50,960 nt of DNA from Furfurilactobacillus siliginis (GTDB lineage: Bacteria; Bacillota; Bacilli; Lactobacillales; Lactobacillaceae), in the NCBI RefSeq assembly GCF_001437435.1, contig NZ_JQCB01000001.1:97807-148766 (forward strand). Reading direction: 5' to 3'. The notes under the pieces are model-generated. The model saw only the letters and a program-made list of their open reading frames with translations, was not told the origin of the DNA and made no database searches. The translations under genes were made by a program, and so were the position numbers. Position 1 is the stretch's first letter; each line of letters starts with the position of its first letter. Below are positions 41,327 to 50,056 of this stretch, piece after piece.

Positions 41327-44300
41327 TAATTCATCTCCTGAACCTTTGTTTCGATAAACCTGATTTCAGCATCAGATAGCTTGTACTTTCTATAAAGCTG
41401 TGCATCAACATTATCTGTACTTTCACTCCAGTCAATATCTGAAGAAATAGAAAAGTCTTGTAATGGCACTTTTATCCACTTATCAGGGTTATTATCCTGA
41501 GTAACTTTTAAAATTCCAAGCATCGTTCTGGCAAATTTCGATTTAATATACTTTAAGGCATTATTTGCTTCAAGTTCATTGCTAAAAGAACCAATTCCTA
41601 AAAAGGTTCTTGTATAGCCGACGAGCGGCGTGCCGACGAGCGGCGTGCTAACTACTTCTCCCAAAGCTCCACTTCCGTTACTCTTTGGGAGAAGTACTTT
41701 AAAGTCATATAAGTTAGCATGAGTTAAATCAATGTACTTCTTATTGATAAAGCGATACGTTCGCTTGTTATCTATTAGCCCAAGAATTTTTATATCATCT
41801 TCATTAACTTTAAAATCATGAAAAGCTTCAAGCTTAACAAAAATATTACTCTCAAGTCTTCTATCCCGACCATTACTACTTATCGAGTCTTTAGCCTGAG
41901 GATAATCTGAAAACAGTTCTTCCAAATTTAATTTGTTTTGTGAAAAAATTATATCTGTTAAATTTCCATCTTTACGTAGAAATGGATTCACTTTTGAAAG
42001 AATGGAATTCAATTCCGGATATGCCGTAAAAGTACCTATAGCACCAAAATTTTCATTTACGTCCCTGACGGTAATTGCAATTCCACCTTTTATGTCAGTT
42101 CGTGGAAAAATTTTATTTCCGTTTTGCTCATACATCACGACTTTAAGGTGAGTATCATTTAACATTTTCTCATTCCAAGCAGACGGAGTGGCTCCTGCTC
42201 TAAATAAAAATCTACCAGGAGTTATCAAAACTGACTTATCCGCTAGTTCGTAAGCCATTTCCATAAATAAGTGATAAATCGGCTTATCACTAGAACTCGA
42301 TCCCCCAGCTTCTTCCTGGTATGGTGGATTACCAATAACTACATCAAATTTCATAATTCCAAATGCCGCCTTAATTTTCTTAACACCATCATCCGGACTA
42401 ATTCTAGCCGCATCAACAATTCCATCAATAAATTCAATATTCATATCTACATGCCGATAACCTGCAAGGGTCCTTTCAGCAATGGTTTTTGCCATGGGCG
42501 TTTTTGCAACAACAAAAATATTGGCCTTTAAAATATTTTCCCATAAGCGCCACTCATCTTCAGCTGTAAATTTACCACCCATTATTTCATTCAATTTATT
42601 AATAGCTCTCTGATAAAGAGACGTTGCCGCATACAAGGGATACAAACCTGTCTTTGAGTTTATTTCCAGAATTTTTGTATTATTCTTAAAAATTGTATCC
42701 GTAGATTTATTTTGTACCCAATGTAATGCGCTCTTAGCTTCAACTGTCGAAACTTCATATTTATCATCAAAGTAAGATAGTCCACCGATGGTCATTCCAA
42801 GTTGCATATTAACTACTCGCCAAGGGGTAAGCACCGTTTCCTTATCAGGATTTTTGAAAGTTCCAAAAATCGCAGCAATTTCTTCTGTTCTTTCAATTGG
42901 ATCCAATTTATCAAGGGCTTTAACCCTCTTACGAATTATTCGCCCAGCCTCTATAAAAATTTGTGGGTCGTAATATTTAATAAATTTAGAAAACTCGCCC
43001 TTTGTAACACCCTTAGGCATAAACTCATTCCATGATTTTTCGTCTACCAAATTCAAAAAATCATTAATACTAACATCTTCTTCAATATCAATATCCATTC
43101 CGTAAATCATCATTGGAATACGTATTGAGATAGAACGTAAAATTGAAATCATTGTCCGTTTTTGCTTTTTTAATGCGTTCTTTTTATCGATTACAGCTTG
43201 TTCTTCTGGGATACGATCTTTCTTTGGCTTTGCTTCACCTCTATTAGCACGATCATACTCCTCATCTGTGAGTCCCTGATTATTGACATCAACTTTAGTT
43301 GGCTTTCTATCAGCCTTAGTTGTTCCAACAATTGCTTTCAACCCATTAAAATCCACTAAATCTTCAGTATTTATCTTTAACAATTCATCACTGTATAGTG
43401 AATCATCATCAAATCCACTCCGCACGGCCTTTTCTGCATAAACCTTTTTTAACGTAGTAAGTAATTTATCAATATTGTATTCTTGCATCCCTTGCTTTGT
43501 TTCACCGATAATGGGAAGAAAATTCAGTAGTTGGGCCATACTGTCTTTTTGTTCCTTATTGACAAGTTTACCCGCTCCTGAATTAAAGCTATTCGATTCT
43601 GCCATTACAGAAAGCGCTCTATCTGGTGCAAAATCAAATATATAGCACCTTTTTTTCATTCCCATTTTCTCATCCGAAAACGGTGTCTGTGCACGAAATG
43701 CAGCCTGCAAGTACTGCATAGCACTTGTCATATTTGATAAAAAGACAATTCCAGTCCACTCCTTAACATTTACTCCAGTAGTTAATTTACGAACTGTTAA
43801 GGTAATTGTTTTCGTTTTTGATGGCTCGTTGGTAATTGCCTTACGAACTCTTTCAAGATCACTGTCACCAGCGTCTACTGCCAGATCTGAATCGCCATCA
43901 GCTACAACATTAATCACTTTATACTCGGTACCAAAAACCGGATGCTCCTCCATTAATTCTTTAAGTGCTTTCGCTTCCTTAACACCCGGAAGCAACCAAA
44001 GCGTATGTCTGAGCGCATTTCTAAATTTTAAAGTGGAGAACGGATAATTTGTTTTACCATTTTGATGCGTTATATTATCCAGAAATTGTTTTACATTTTT
44101 CTCGTATACAAATTTTCCTGTTGCATCATCAACTCTAAAGAACTCTTTAAAGTTAAATGACTTACTTTCATCGGAGAATTCTTTACGATTTTGCATTTCA
44201 AAAGTATACATTGAAACACTTGGCAAAGTCTCGTAAGGATTCGCCTCATTTGGATGATCTATTGGCCACCTTTGCTTAGCCTTTTGTTCCATCACATAAT

Positions 44301-45711
44301 CCCATGTATATACTTGATCTTCATTCTTATACTGGTCAAGCAAGTTGAACGGCGTTCCGGACAGCTCAAGCAATCGCGTTTTATCCTTCTTAATACCACT
44401 AAGTACATTGTGTGCTAAGTCAGTTTGTGTTCCTTCATGTGCCTCGTCGATAATTATCAAGTCCCAATCAATATCGGCAATTAACTCATTTTTATCTGCA
44501 ACTTTGCCACCAAATCGCTTTGATCCACGTAAATCCTGAATACTAGCAAAATAAATATACGGGAATTCACTAGCATTCAGTTCATCAATAGTTTCCCCTT
44601 TATTTTTTGAGCCAAATCGATATCCTTCTTTTGACATTTTCATTTTGTGATAATCTGAAAACCAACTATCTGACACAACCGGCCGATGGGTCATAATTAG
44701 CACTTTTTTATATTTTTCCTCTTTAATAAGTTGTAACGCAGACAAAGTTTTCCCAAACCGCATCTTCGCATTCCAAAGCATATCTTTTTCTTTTTGGAAC
44801 ACACGTCTGGTTTGTTCCACCGCTTTTATTTGTTCTGGACGTAGGACAATTTCATGTGGCACAGCCTTTTCTGTTATATCCAGCGATGATCGGCCTTCCT
44901 TAACAGCCCTAATTGCATCTTTTGCTGTTTTCACATCCACCTTAAACCACTCAGTGCCATCCAAATGTTCTGACCGTTTTACTCCGGAGCGTTCTAAGAC
45001 CTCGTGAACATCGTGGTCACGAAACCACTTATCTTCAATCTTGCTGTAGGCCAGTTCGGCCCACTCAAGCAAATACGGAGTTCCTCCTGTTCTCATGTAT
45101 TGCTTAATACGTCTATCCGCAAATCCACGTAGATCATCACTATTAGGTTTGCCATCAATCTCAAAGTTATCAACTGACGCATCCCCAACCTTTTCGGCCC
45201 CAACATATGCAGGCCACATGCCATTACTGTTATCACCAGTTTGAATATAAATAAGCTTCTTCTCATTGGGATCATATGGTGGATCATTCTGTGGCTCCAT
45301 AAAACCACTTTGTGAAATTTTCTGTTCCATATATGAATTAGAAAACCAAACCAATAAATAATACATTTCTTTTAGTTTAGTTAATGCCTGTTCACGAGAA
45401 AATTCATCTAAGGTATGGGCTGCATCATTTCCATATCTTTTTAAATCATAAAAAATATCAATTAACTTTTTATCGTCAATCAATTTTTCCTCTTTTAACA
45501 TCTTTAAACAGTTATTGAAACTACAATGATCTGGTACTTCTATAAAATTAAAATCCAGCACACTTCTTGCTACATTTTCAGCTATTTTGCGAATTGTTAT
45601 TAACTCCGCAGCATACTGCTCGCTGGCATATAATTTCTCAGCAGATTTAGCCTGATTATACATAATCTGTGTGTCGTCATCTAACATTAAAAAGCCAAAG
45701 TTTGATTCCAC
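41326..45711 (-). CDS. 1461-aa DUF4145/GIY-YIG-like/SF2 helicase/adenine methyltransferase fusion (restriction-modification type)
   Basis: Order of parts: residues ~20-120, a DUF4145/HEPN-like helical domain with R92-x6-H99; ~150-275, a GIY-YIG/T5orf172-like segment (LIYIQTG, KVGDAS, EWFKVD). Next is an SF2 translocase with Walker A-like MRFGKT (317-322), IIDEAHEG (420-427), SGTPF (451-455) and QYLQAAFRAQ (666-675). A C-terminal N6-adenine methyltransferase follows with LTPWRVV (961-967), a weak motif I ILEINSKTGLY (1014-1024) and the catalytic IGNPPYQEE (1126-1134); ~1200-1461 is probably target recognition. Start is GTG 45711 after GGAGAAAATC. This resembles a single-chain R-M enzyme that cuts and methylates. 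Base composition differs from both flanks, suggesting transfer. Confidence 0.85.
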   Translation of the reverse strand: MESNFGFLMLDDDTQIMYNQAKSAEKLYASEQYAAELITIRKIAENVARSVLDFNFIEVPDHCSFNNCLKMLKEEKLIDDKKLIDIFYDLKRYGNDAAHTLDEFSREQALTKLKEMYYLLVWFSNSYMEQKISQSGFMEPQNDPPYDPNEKKLIYIQTGDNSNGMWPAYVGAEKVGDASVDNFEIDGKPNSDDLRGFADRRIKQYMRTGGTPYLLEWAELAYSKIEDKWFRDHDVHEVLERSGVKRSEHLDGTEWFKVDVKTAKDAIRAVKEGRSSLDITEKAVPHEIVLRPEQIKAVEQTRRVFQKEKDMLWNAKMRFGKTLSALQLIKEEKYKKVLIMTHRPVVSDSWFSDYHKMKMSKEGYRFGSKNKGETIDELNASEFPYIYFASIQDLRGSKRFGGKVADKNELIADIDWDLIIIDEAHEGTQTDLAHNVLSGIKKDKTRLLELSGTPFNLLDQYKNEDQVYTWDYVMEQKAKQRWPIDHPNEANPYETLPSVSMYTFEMQNRKEFSDESKSFNFKEFFRVDDATGKFVYEKNVKQFLDNITHQNGKTNYPFSTLKFRNALRHTLWLLPGVKEAKALKELMEEHPVFGTEYKVINVVADGDSDLAVDAGDSDLERVRKAITNEPSKTKTITLTVRKLTTGVNVKEWTGIVFLSNMTSAMQYLQAAFRAQTPFSDEKMGMKKRCYIFDFAPDRALSVMAESNSFNSGAGKLVNKEQKDSMAQLLNFLPIIGETKQGMQEYNIDKLLTTLKKVYAEKAVRSGFDDDSLYSDELLKINTEDLVDFNGLKAIVGTTKADRKPTKVDVNNQGLTDEEYDRANRGEAKPKKDRIPEEQAVIDKKNALKKQKRTMISILRSISIRIPMMIYGMDIDIEEDVSINDFLNLVDEKSWNEFMPKGVTKGEFSKFIKYYDPQIFIEAGRIIRKRVKALDKLDPIERTEEIAAIFGTFKNPDKETVLTPWRVVNMQLGMTIGGLSYFDDKYEVSTVEAKSALHWVQNKSTDTIFKNNTKILEINSKTGLYPLYAATSLYQRAINKLNEIMGGKFTAEDEWRLWENILKANIFVVAKTPMAKTIAERTLAGYRHVDMNIEFIDGIVDAARISPDDGVKKIKAAFGIMKFDVVIGNPPYQEEAGGSSSSDKPIYHLFMEMAYELADKSVLITPGRFLFRAGATPSAWNEKMLNDTHLKVVMYEQNGNKIFPRTDIKGGIAITVRDVNENFGAIGTFTAYPELNSILSKVNPFLRKDGNLTDIIFSQNKLNLEELFSDYPQAKDSISSNGRDRRLESNIFVKLEAFHDFKVNEDDIKILGLIDNKRTYRFINKKYIDLTHANLYDFKVLLPKSNGSGALGEVVSTPLVGTPLVGYTRTFLGIGSFSNELEANNALKYIKSKFARTMLGILKVTQDNNPDKWIKVPLQDFSISSDIDWSESTDNVDAQLYRKYKLSDAEIRFIETKVQEMN
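41618..41647. repeat. 15-bp perfect tandem duplication in the recognition region
   Basis: CCGACGAGCGGCGTG occurs twice in a row, encoding TPLVG-TPLVG at residues ~1357-1366. It is GC-rich within an AT-rich gene. In-frame unit changes could move neighbouring recognition elements, as TAEL-type repeats do in type I HsdS. Confidence 0.85.
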
Positions 45712-45821
45712 GATTTTCTCCTACCCATGGTAAATGTCATGAATTTCATATGTAATATTGTCTTATGTTAACACTTTAAAAAATGATTTATATCATATCA
45801 AAACATAAGACTAATTTTATA

Positions 45822-46904
45822 TTATTTTTGATGATTTCCAACTTCTCGCCAAGCCACAACACTTCCAAAACTAACCACCCAGCTAACCAAATACGTCACG
45901 CCCACGCGTAGCCCTAGCAGTCCCTGCCAGCCAAGCCGGCTTTCAATCCACCAGAGTAAGGCAACCCAGAAAACATGTCCCAAAAACGCCTGGTAGGCAT
46001 ACACAGCTAGTCGATGAATCACACGCATTACGCGTGGCGTCTTTAATAACAGCCAACCGCCTAACGCACAGAGTAGACCAATCACGCTCACCGAATACAT
46101 CAACATTGATGGCTTCAAATATGGAGCGTTCTCAAATGACACAGTTGCGCCAAAACTATGTAATTCCGTATTAGCACACAGCCATCCCCAGAGAGCCGGG
46201 ATAAGCAACACCCACCAGCGTTTCATCAACACACTCAGTACGCGCTCATAATTCAACCATGTCAATATTCCCAATAGTCCGTAAATAAAGAAACTCGGCA
46301 ACAGTCGATCCATCAAGTACCAACGATTCGCGGCTGGGCCATTGAAGACAAACATCGTGTACAGCGCGATCCACCAGACATAGCCGACAGCACTCACCGT
46401 CAGAACAACGCCCTGCCGTCTTGGAGATCCTGTTAACCACCGTGTTAACCACACGAAGACTGGCATCAACACAATAAACTGCAACATCATCGTGCTGTAC
46501 CATAAATGTGGCGCACCATTACCGGTGACAAACTGCCAGTTAAAGCTAGTCAGATTATGATATGGATGATGGCTTTGCAAGCTCGGCATCAGAATTAAAT
46601 ACACGGCCGACCATAGAGCCGTCGGCAAAAACAATAGCGACCACTGTTTCTGCAGATACGGCAAATAATTAACGCCTAGCGGACCACTTGATGTCGTTCG
46701 CATCGTGCTAAATAAAATCGCAAAGATAAACGCCGGCGCACTGAATTTCATTAGGTCGTACCAAGCGATAACCCACGCCTGTTGCCCCACGCTCAGGGAC
46801 GTGTGCACGGCAAAGCCCAGAATTGTTTGTAAAATGACCGCCGAGCACGCCGCTACTTTTAATAGATCACCTAAGTCAGGCACGTTCGTCTCACCTTGTT
46901 TCAT
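45822..46904 (-). CDS. Acyltransferase 3 family membrane protein
   Basis: A 360-aa protein with about ten membrane helices and the family-3 acyltransferase (OatA/IcaC-like) pattern, including LPTALWSAVYLI (~95-106), HLWYSTMMLQFIVLMPVF (~130-147) and a terminal GHVFWVALLW helix. It would O-acylate an envelope polymer; the target is unknown, though an IcaC-like role with PNAG is conceivable. ATG 46904 follows AAAGGAGG by 7 nt; the longer frame lacks a ribosome site. From 45712 to 45821 is AT-rich intergenic DNA with no gene. Confidence 0.82.
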   Translation of the reverse strand: MKQGETNVPDLGDLLKVAACSAVILQTILGFAVHTSLSVGQQAWVIAWYDLMKFSAPAFIFAILFSTMRTTSSGPLGVNYLPYLQKQWSLLFLPTALWSAVYLILMPSLQSHHPYHNLTSFNWQFVTGNGAPHLWYSTMMLQFIVLMPVFVWLTRWLTGSPRRQGVVLTVSAVGYVWWIALYTMFVFNGPAANRWYLMDRLLPSFFIYGLLGILTWLNYERVLSVLMKRWWVLLIPALWGWLCANTELHSFGATVSFENAPYLKPSMLMYSVSVIGLLCALGGWLLLKTPRVMRVIHRLAVYAYQAFLGHVFWVALLWWIESRLGWQGLLGLRVGVTYLVSWVVSFGSVVAWREVGNHQK

Positions 46905-46972
46905 CGACTGCCTCCTTTCATAAAGATATTTATCTATCATCTTACCCGTTGTGGAACAGCGGTGGCAAAACA

Positions 46973-47013
46973 AAAACGATAAGTTGCGAAATCAATCGTC
47001 AACTTATCGTTTT
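46973..47013. terminator. Terminator of the MFS-MarR operon
   Basis: AAAACGATAAGTTG (46973-46986) pairs with CAACTTATCGTTTT (47000-47013), giving a T-run on the minus strand. Confidence 0.88.
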
Positions 47014-47021
47014 ACTTTGCG

Positions 47022-47231
47022 CTAATTCAAGTCGTCCTCACCTAATTGTCGCTCAAGGTCACGGATTTGCTGCTGCACCTCATCCATTTCATCTTGCACC
47101 TCCGCCAGGGTCGCCCCTGACGAGCTGTAACCCTTATAGTAGGCTGTCATGTAATCGTTATCCGTCAGTTGTTGCTCACGGTCACGCAACTGTCCGAGCT
47201 GTGCAATCAATGCATCATCATTATCAAACAT
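47022..47231 (-). CDS. Small coiled-coil protein, 69 aa
   Basis: An acidic protein, MFDNDDALIAQLGQLRDREQ at the start, with a heptad-like C-terminal half (EVQDEMDEVQQQIRDLERQL). No membrane segment. ATG 47231 follows GGAGGG by 5 nt. Last gene of the operon with the MFS exporter, MarR and the 195-aa protein. The family is not recognised. Confidence 0.7.
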   Translation of the reverse strand: MFDNDDALIAQLGQLRDREQQLTDNDYMTAYYKGYSSSGATLAEVQDEMDEVQQQIRDLERQLGEDDLN

Positions 47232-47243
47232 CTGCACCCTCCA

Positions 47244-47831
47244 TTAAGCCCGTGCTTCTGGTGCCTTTAATTGTGGTCCTTTGCCCTGGCGTGCCAAAAC
47301 CCAGTCGTCATAGTTCCACTCTTCCGTCGCACGCCGAGAAGCAAAGTAGTCCCAGTAAGATTCACGTTCCATTTCGATGACCTGCCCGTTCACCCCGACA
47401 GAGACCCAGTTGTAGGACACTTCACCAACCGCATGGGCAAATTTGACCCATGCAATCGGAATGTCAACGCGTTCGCCATCACTGTTGATAAAGTAGCGGG
47501 TATAGTGATCGACACGCATGAACTGCAACCCACTGGCATAGTCTGGATCGAGTTGTTCAAAGTTATTCCACGCGATGTCTACGGCTTGCGATTCAGTTGG
47601 TACTTGTCCATCTTCATCGACCGCAAAGTTGTTGTAACTGATCAGTCGCCCATCATCGCCCCACACGACGGTGACATGCGCGTTGTTCGGTGTTACTTTC
47701 AAATCCTTTTGATATCGCTCAACTTGGACCGTTTCTCCATTCCGTTCCCGTGATTTTGTTTCAACGAGCTGAAAACCATCAGGTAAGGAAAGGTTTGTGT
47801 CTGCGCCATTAACTTCAACTGAATTCATCAT
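47244..47831 (-). CDS. Hypothetical 195-aa protein in MFS-MarR operon
   Basis: A soluble acidic protein. Alternating strand-like segments (HVTVVWGDDGRLISYNNFAV, ~58-77; VDHYTRYFINSDGERV, ~106-121; SYNWVSVGVNGQVIEME, ~139-155) and a helix SQAVDIAWNNFEQLD (~81-95) resemble YcdB/PepSY-like repeats, but there is no signal peptide. The start at 47831 is a double ATG after GGGGGC. Co-transcribed with marR 11 nt upstream. Function unknown; perhaps binds the exporter's substrate (guess). Confidence 0.7.
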   Translation of the reverse strand: MMNSVEVNGADTNLSLPDGFQLVETKSRERNGETVQVERYQKDLKVTPNNAHVTVVWGDDGRLISYNNFAVDEDGQVPTESQAVDIAWNNFEQLDPDYASGLQFMRVDHYTRYFINSDGERVDIPIAWVKFAHAVGEVSYNWVSVGVNGQVIEMERESYWDYFASRRATEEWNYDDWVLARQGKGPQLKAPEARA

Positions 47832-47842
47832 GATAATGCCCC

Positions 47843-48277
47843 CTAGATTAGGTTCGTGCCAACGGTTGTGAGTAATTGCATTAATTGTTCCTGTTGTCCG
47901 GTAGCCAAGTTTGCAAAGATCGTGTGGTTAACGTCTTCGATTGCCGCCTTCAGGGGGCCGATGCGCTCCCGACCAGTAGGCGTTAGGTCTACCTTCCACA
48001 CACGTCCATCATCTGCTGAACGACTTTTTGTAATCAACCCTAATTGTTCCAAACGAAGTAACCGCCGTGTGATGTTACTCTGATCCAAGTAAATCTGGCG
48101 ATAAAGTTGATCCTGGGTCGTTCCGGTTACCGGATCAATTTTAAGTAAGAAATAGTAGTTACTGGCGTTCAACTCCAATGGTTTCAGTGCCCGGTCCAAT
48201 TCAACTTGCACCTTACGCGCCACAATACTGATTTGCGTTAGATCAAAATCAATTTCCTGCATGTTGTTTAACGACAC
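47843..48277 (-). CDS. MarR family transcriptional regulator
   Basis: A 144-aa winged helix: LNASNYYFLLKID (~36-48), TQDQLYRQIYLDQSNITRRLLRLEQLGLI (in parts, ~54-82) and the wing KSRSADDGRVWKVDLT (~84-99). The GTG at 48277 has GGGAGG 9 nt upstream; ATG 48262 is an alternative. The gene overlaps the end of the MFS gene by 29 nt, so it is autoregulated with the exporter through the palindrome at 49713-49726. Confidence 0.9.
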   Translation of the reverse strand: MSLNNMQEIDFDLTQISIVARKVQVELDRALKPLELNASNYYFLLKIDPVTGTTQDQLYRQIYLDQSNITRRLLRLEQLGLITKSRSADDGRVWKVDLTPTGRERIGPLKAAIEDVNHTIFANLATGQQEQLMQLLTTVGTNLI

Positions 48278-49667
48278 CTGTATGCACCTCCCTTAACGAC
48301 CAAATGGCAATCAAGCCACCAATCAAAATGATCAATCCCACCGCATAAGCGACCGTCTGGCCTGTCAACAAATCATCCGTCGGGATATGAAACGCCGTGG
48401 TTACCGAATGGCCGACTTCATGCGCAATGGCACGATAGTACAGCGTCGACGCCAACGTCGTACCGAGTGCTAGACCGACTTCCCGCATCAACGAGTTCGT
48501 TGCACCAGCCATCCCCCGCTGCTTTGCAGTCACACTTTGCATAATAATTGTGTTGTTCGCTGTCCCAAACAACGCCGTTCCAAGTGATAACACCACCGAG
48601 ATGATCACAAACGGCCATGGCTCACCAGTGCCGTGATTAATTATCAACAACCCTTGTGCCACGATTAGGGTGATCATTCCCGCCGTCATGATTTTTGTCT
48701 TGTCGAACCGATCGACCAACGTGCCGGCGACTGGGTTAGCGATCAACGCAATAATTGGTGAGATCATCAATAGTTCGCCGGTTAACCGACCAGCATAATT
48801 TAGGACCAGCTGTAAGTAGATTGGGGCCAATAACGTAAAGAAGTAACTCACGATAAAACTCGTCAATGCCGCAATCAAACTATTTCTGAAGCGACGATTA
48901 CTGAACAGCTGAAGGTCTAGTAATGGATGTTGATATCTGCGTTCATGTCTTACGAAAAAGACAAAGATAACCGCAAAGACCGCTACCAGTACAATCGTGA
49001 TGATTGGTTGACGTAGCGCCGTACTTGTCGCGCCATAGAACACAAGTGCCATCAAGATCATCCATGCAGCGCCGCCGTAATCTAACGGTTGATGGTCGTG
49101 TGCCTTAACATGCCGTGGAAAAATTAGCCATTCAATGAAAATACAGATAATTCCCAATGGCACATTGATCAAGAAGATGTCGTGCCAAGATAAGTAGCTA
49201 ATAATGAGTCCACCTAATCCGGGACCAGCCAGCGCACCGAGTGAGATAAAGATACTTTCGATGCCCAACGCGCGCCCAAGTTCATTTGCCGGAAAGACAT
49301 CAGTAACAATCGCATAGCTGTTGGCCATTGTCATACTGGCTCCGATTGCCTGCACGATCCGCCCACCAATCAAGGTACCAAAGCTGAGACCCCATCCGGA
49401 AAGTAGCGAACCTAGCGTAAAAATCACCGTTCCCCACATGAACAAGCGCATTCGACTGGTACTGTCACCCAGCTGACCAAACATCAGCAACAATGCACTG
49501 ATACCGATTAAATACACCGAAATCACCAAGTTAGCCGAGCTCGTACTGACCGAAAGTCCTCGCGCAATCGCCGGAATCGCAATGCTGACAATCGTCCCAT
49601 CAATAATCACCATGAAAAAGAATGTGCCTAAAGTTCCTAACGTTAACCATCGTTTAATTGGTGACAT
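48249..49667 (-). CDS. MFS exporter, DHA2 (14-TMS) family
   Basis: A 472-aa protein with about 14 helices; the motif D-like FFMVIIDGTIVSIAIPAIA (~15-33) includes the membrane Asp typical of DHA2 drug exporters. Motif A-like GQLGDSTSRMRLF (~67-79) and a motif C region GSLGALAGPGLGG-like (~140-150) are present. ATG 49667 follows AAGGAGGTGG; upstream in-frame starts lie in the promoter. First gene of a four-gene operon with MarR, so substrate-induced export is likely. Confidence 0.9.
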   Translation of the reverse strand: MSPIKRWLTLGTLGTFFFMVIIDGTIVSIAIPAIARGLSVSTSSANLVISVYLIGISALLLMFGQLGDSTSRMRLFMWGTVIFTLGSLLSGWGLSFGTLIGGRIVQAIGASMTMANSYAIVTDVFPANELGRALGIESIFISLGALAGPGLGGLIISYLSWHDIFLINVPLGIICIFIEWLIFPRHVKAHDHQPLDYGGAAWMILMALVFYGATSTALRQPIITIVLVAVFAVIFVFFVRHERRYQHPLLDLQLFSNRRFRNSLIAALTSFIVSYFFTLLAPIYLQLVLNYAGRLTGELLMISPIIALIANPVAGTLVDRFDKTKIMTAGMITLIVAQGLLIINHGTGEPWPFVIISVVLSLGTALFGTANNTIIMQSVTAKQRGMAGATNSLMREVGLALGTTLASTLYYRAIAHEVGHSVTTAFHIPTDDLLTGQTVAYAVGLIILIGGLIAIWSLREVHTGVVKQHAGN

Positions 49668-49694
49668 GTGCCCACCTCCTTGAAGTGTGACATC

Positions 49695-49726
49695 AGTATA
49701 TTCGGATTTATTTGCTTGCGCAAGCA
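49695..49726 (-). promoter_or_regulatory. MarR operator and promoter of the MFS operon
   Basis: Minus strand TTGCGC (49723-49718), 17 nt, TATACT (49700-49695). The perfect palindrome TGCTTGCGCAAGCA (49713-49726) covers the -35 box. Confidence 0.82.
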
Positions 49727-49774
49727 TTTAGTTTCAACTTTTTTCTGCATGCTTATTTTAAATAGTTGGCTGTG

Positions 49775-49923
49775 TCTCCGCTCCCTAACCCATTAGCAAG
49801 TTCGCTTCGCTCATCGTCGTGCGTCTGTGGCGCCTTACCATTTCGGGCTTTGCAAATTCTTTGCAGCCCTTCACTCACGGCGCAACATCCGCCCTCTGTT
49901 GCTAATGGGTCAGGGAGCGGAGA
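49775..49923. repeat. Long palindromic element, copy 3
   Basis: Outer arms 49775-49799 and 49899-49923 are reverse complements at 24 of 25 positions. The one-sided insert GTTCGCTTCGCTCATC (49800-49815) matches copy 1 at 12 of 16. Inner arms are more decayed (around 49819-49834 and 49879-49894). The core keeps TGCAAA-TTC-TTTGCA inside GGGC/GCCC. The region 49668-50000 contains no gene. Confidence 0.82.
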
Positions 49924-50000
49924 GTGCGTTGCCCGCGGGCATCGACACAAGGGCACACGTTCACACCCAAAAAAATAGCTTAAGTACTGCACCATCAAAC

Positions 50001-50055
50001 TAAATAGATCGCAGCAGACTTAATTCATTAATCCGAGTCTGCTGCGATCTATTTA
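50001..50055. terminator. Strong bidirectional terminator after the TipAS-type merR gene
   Basis: A perfect 20-bp stem, 50001-50020 with 50036-50055, around a 15-nt loop. Confidence 0.92.
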
Positions 50056-50056
50056 T

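Noticed and set aside
41326-45711. Initial idea that one methyltransferase is simply split between the two genes
   Set aside because: The large protein still has a motif X-like LTPWRVV and a weak motif I ILEINSKTGLY before NPPY, so a plain split is not certain; kept only as one option in the finding.
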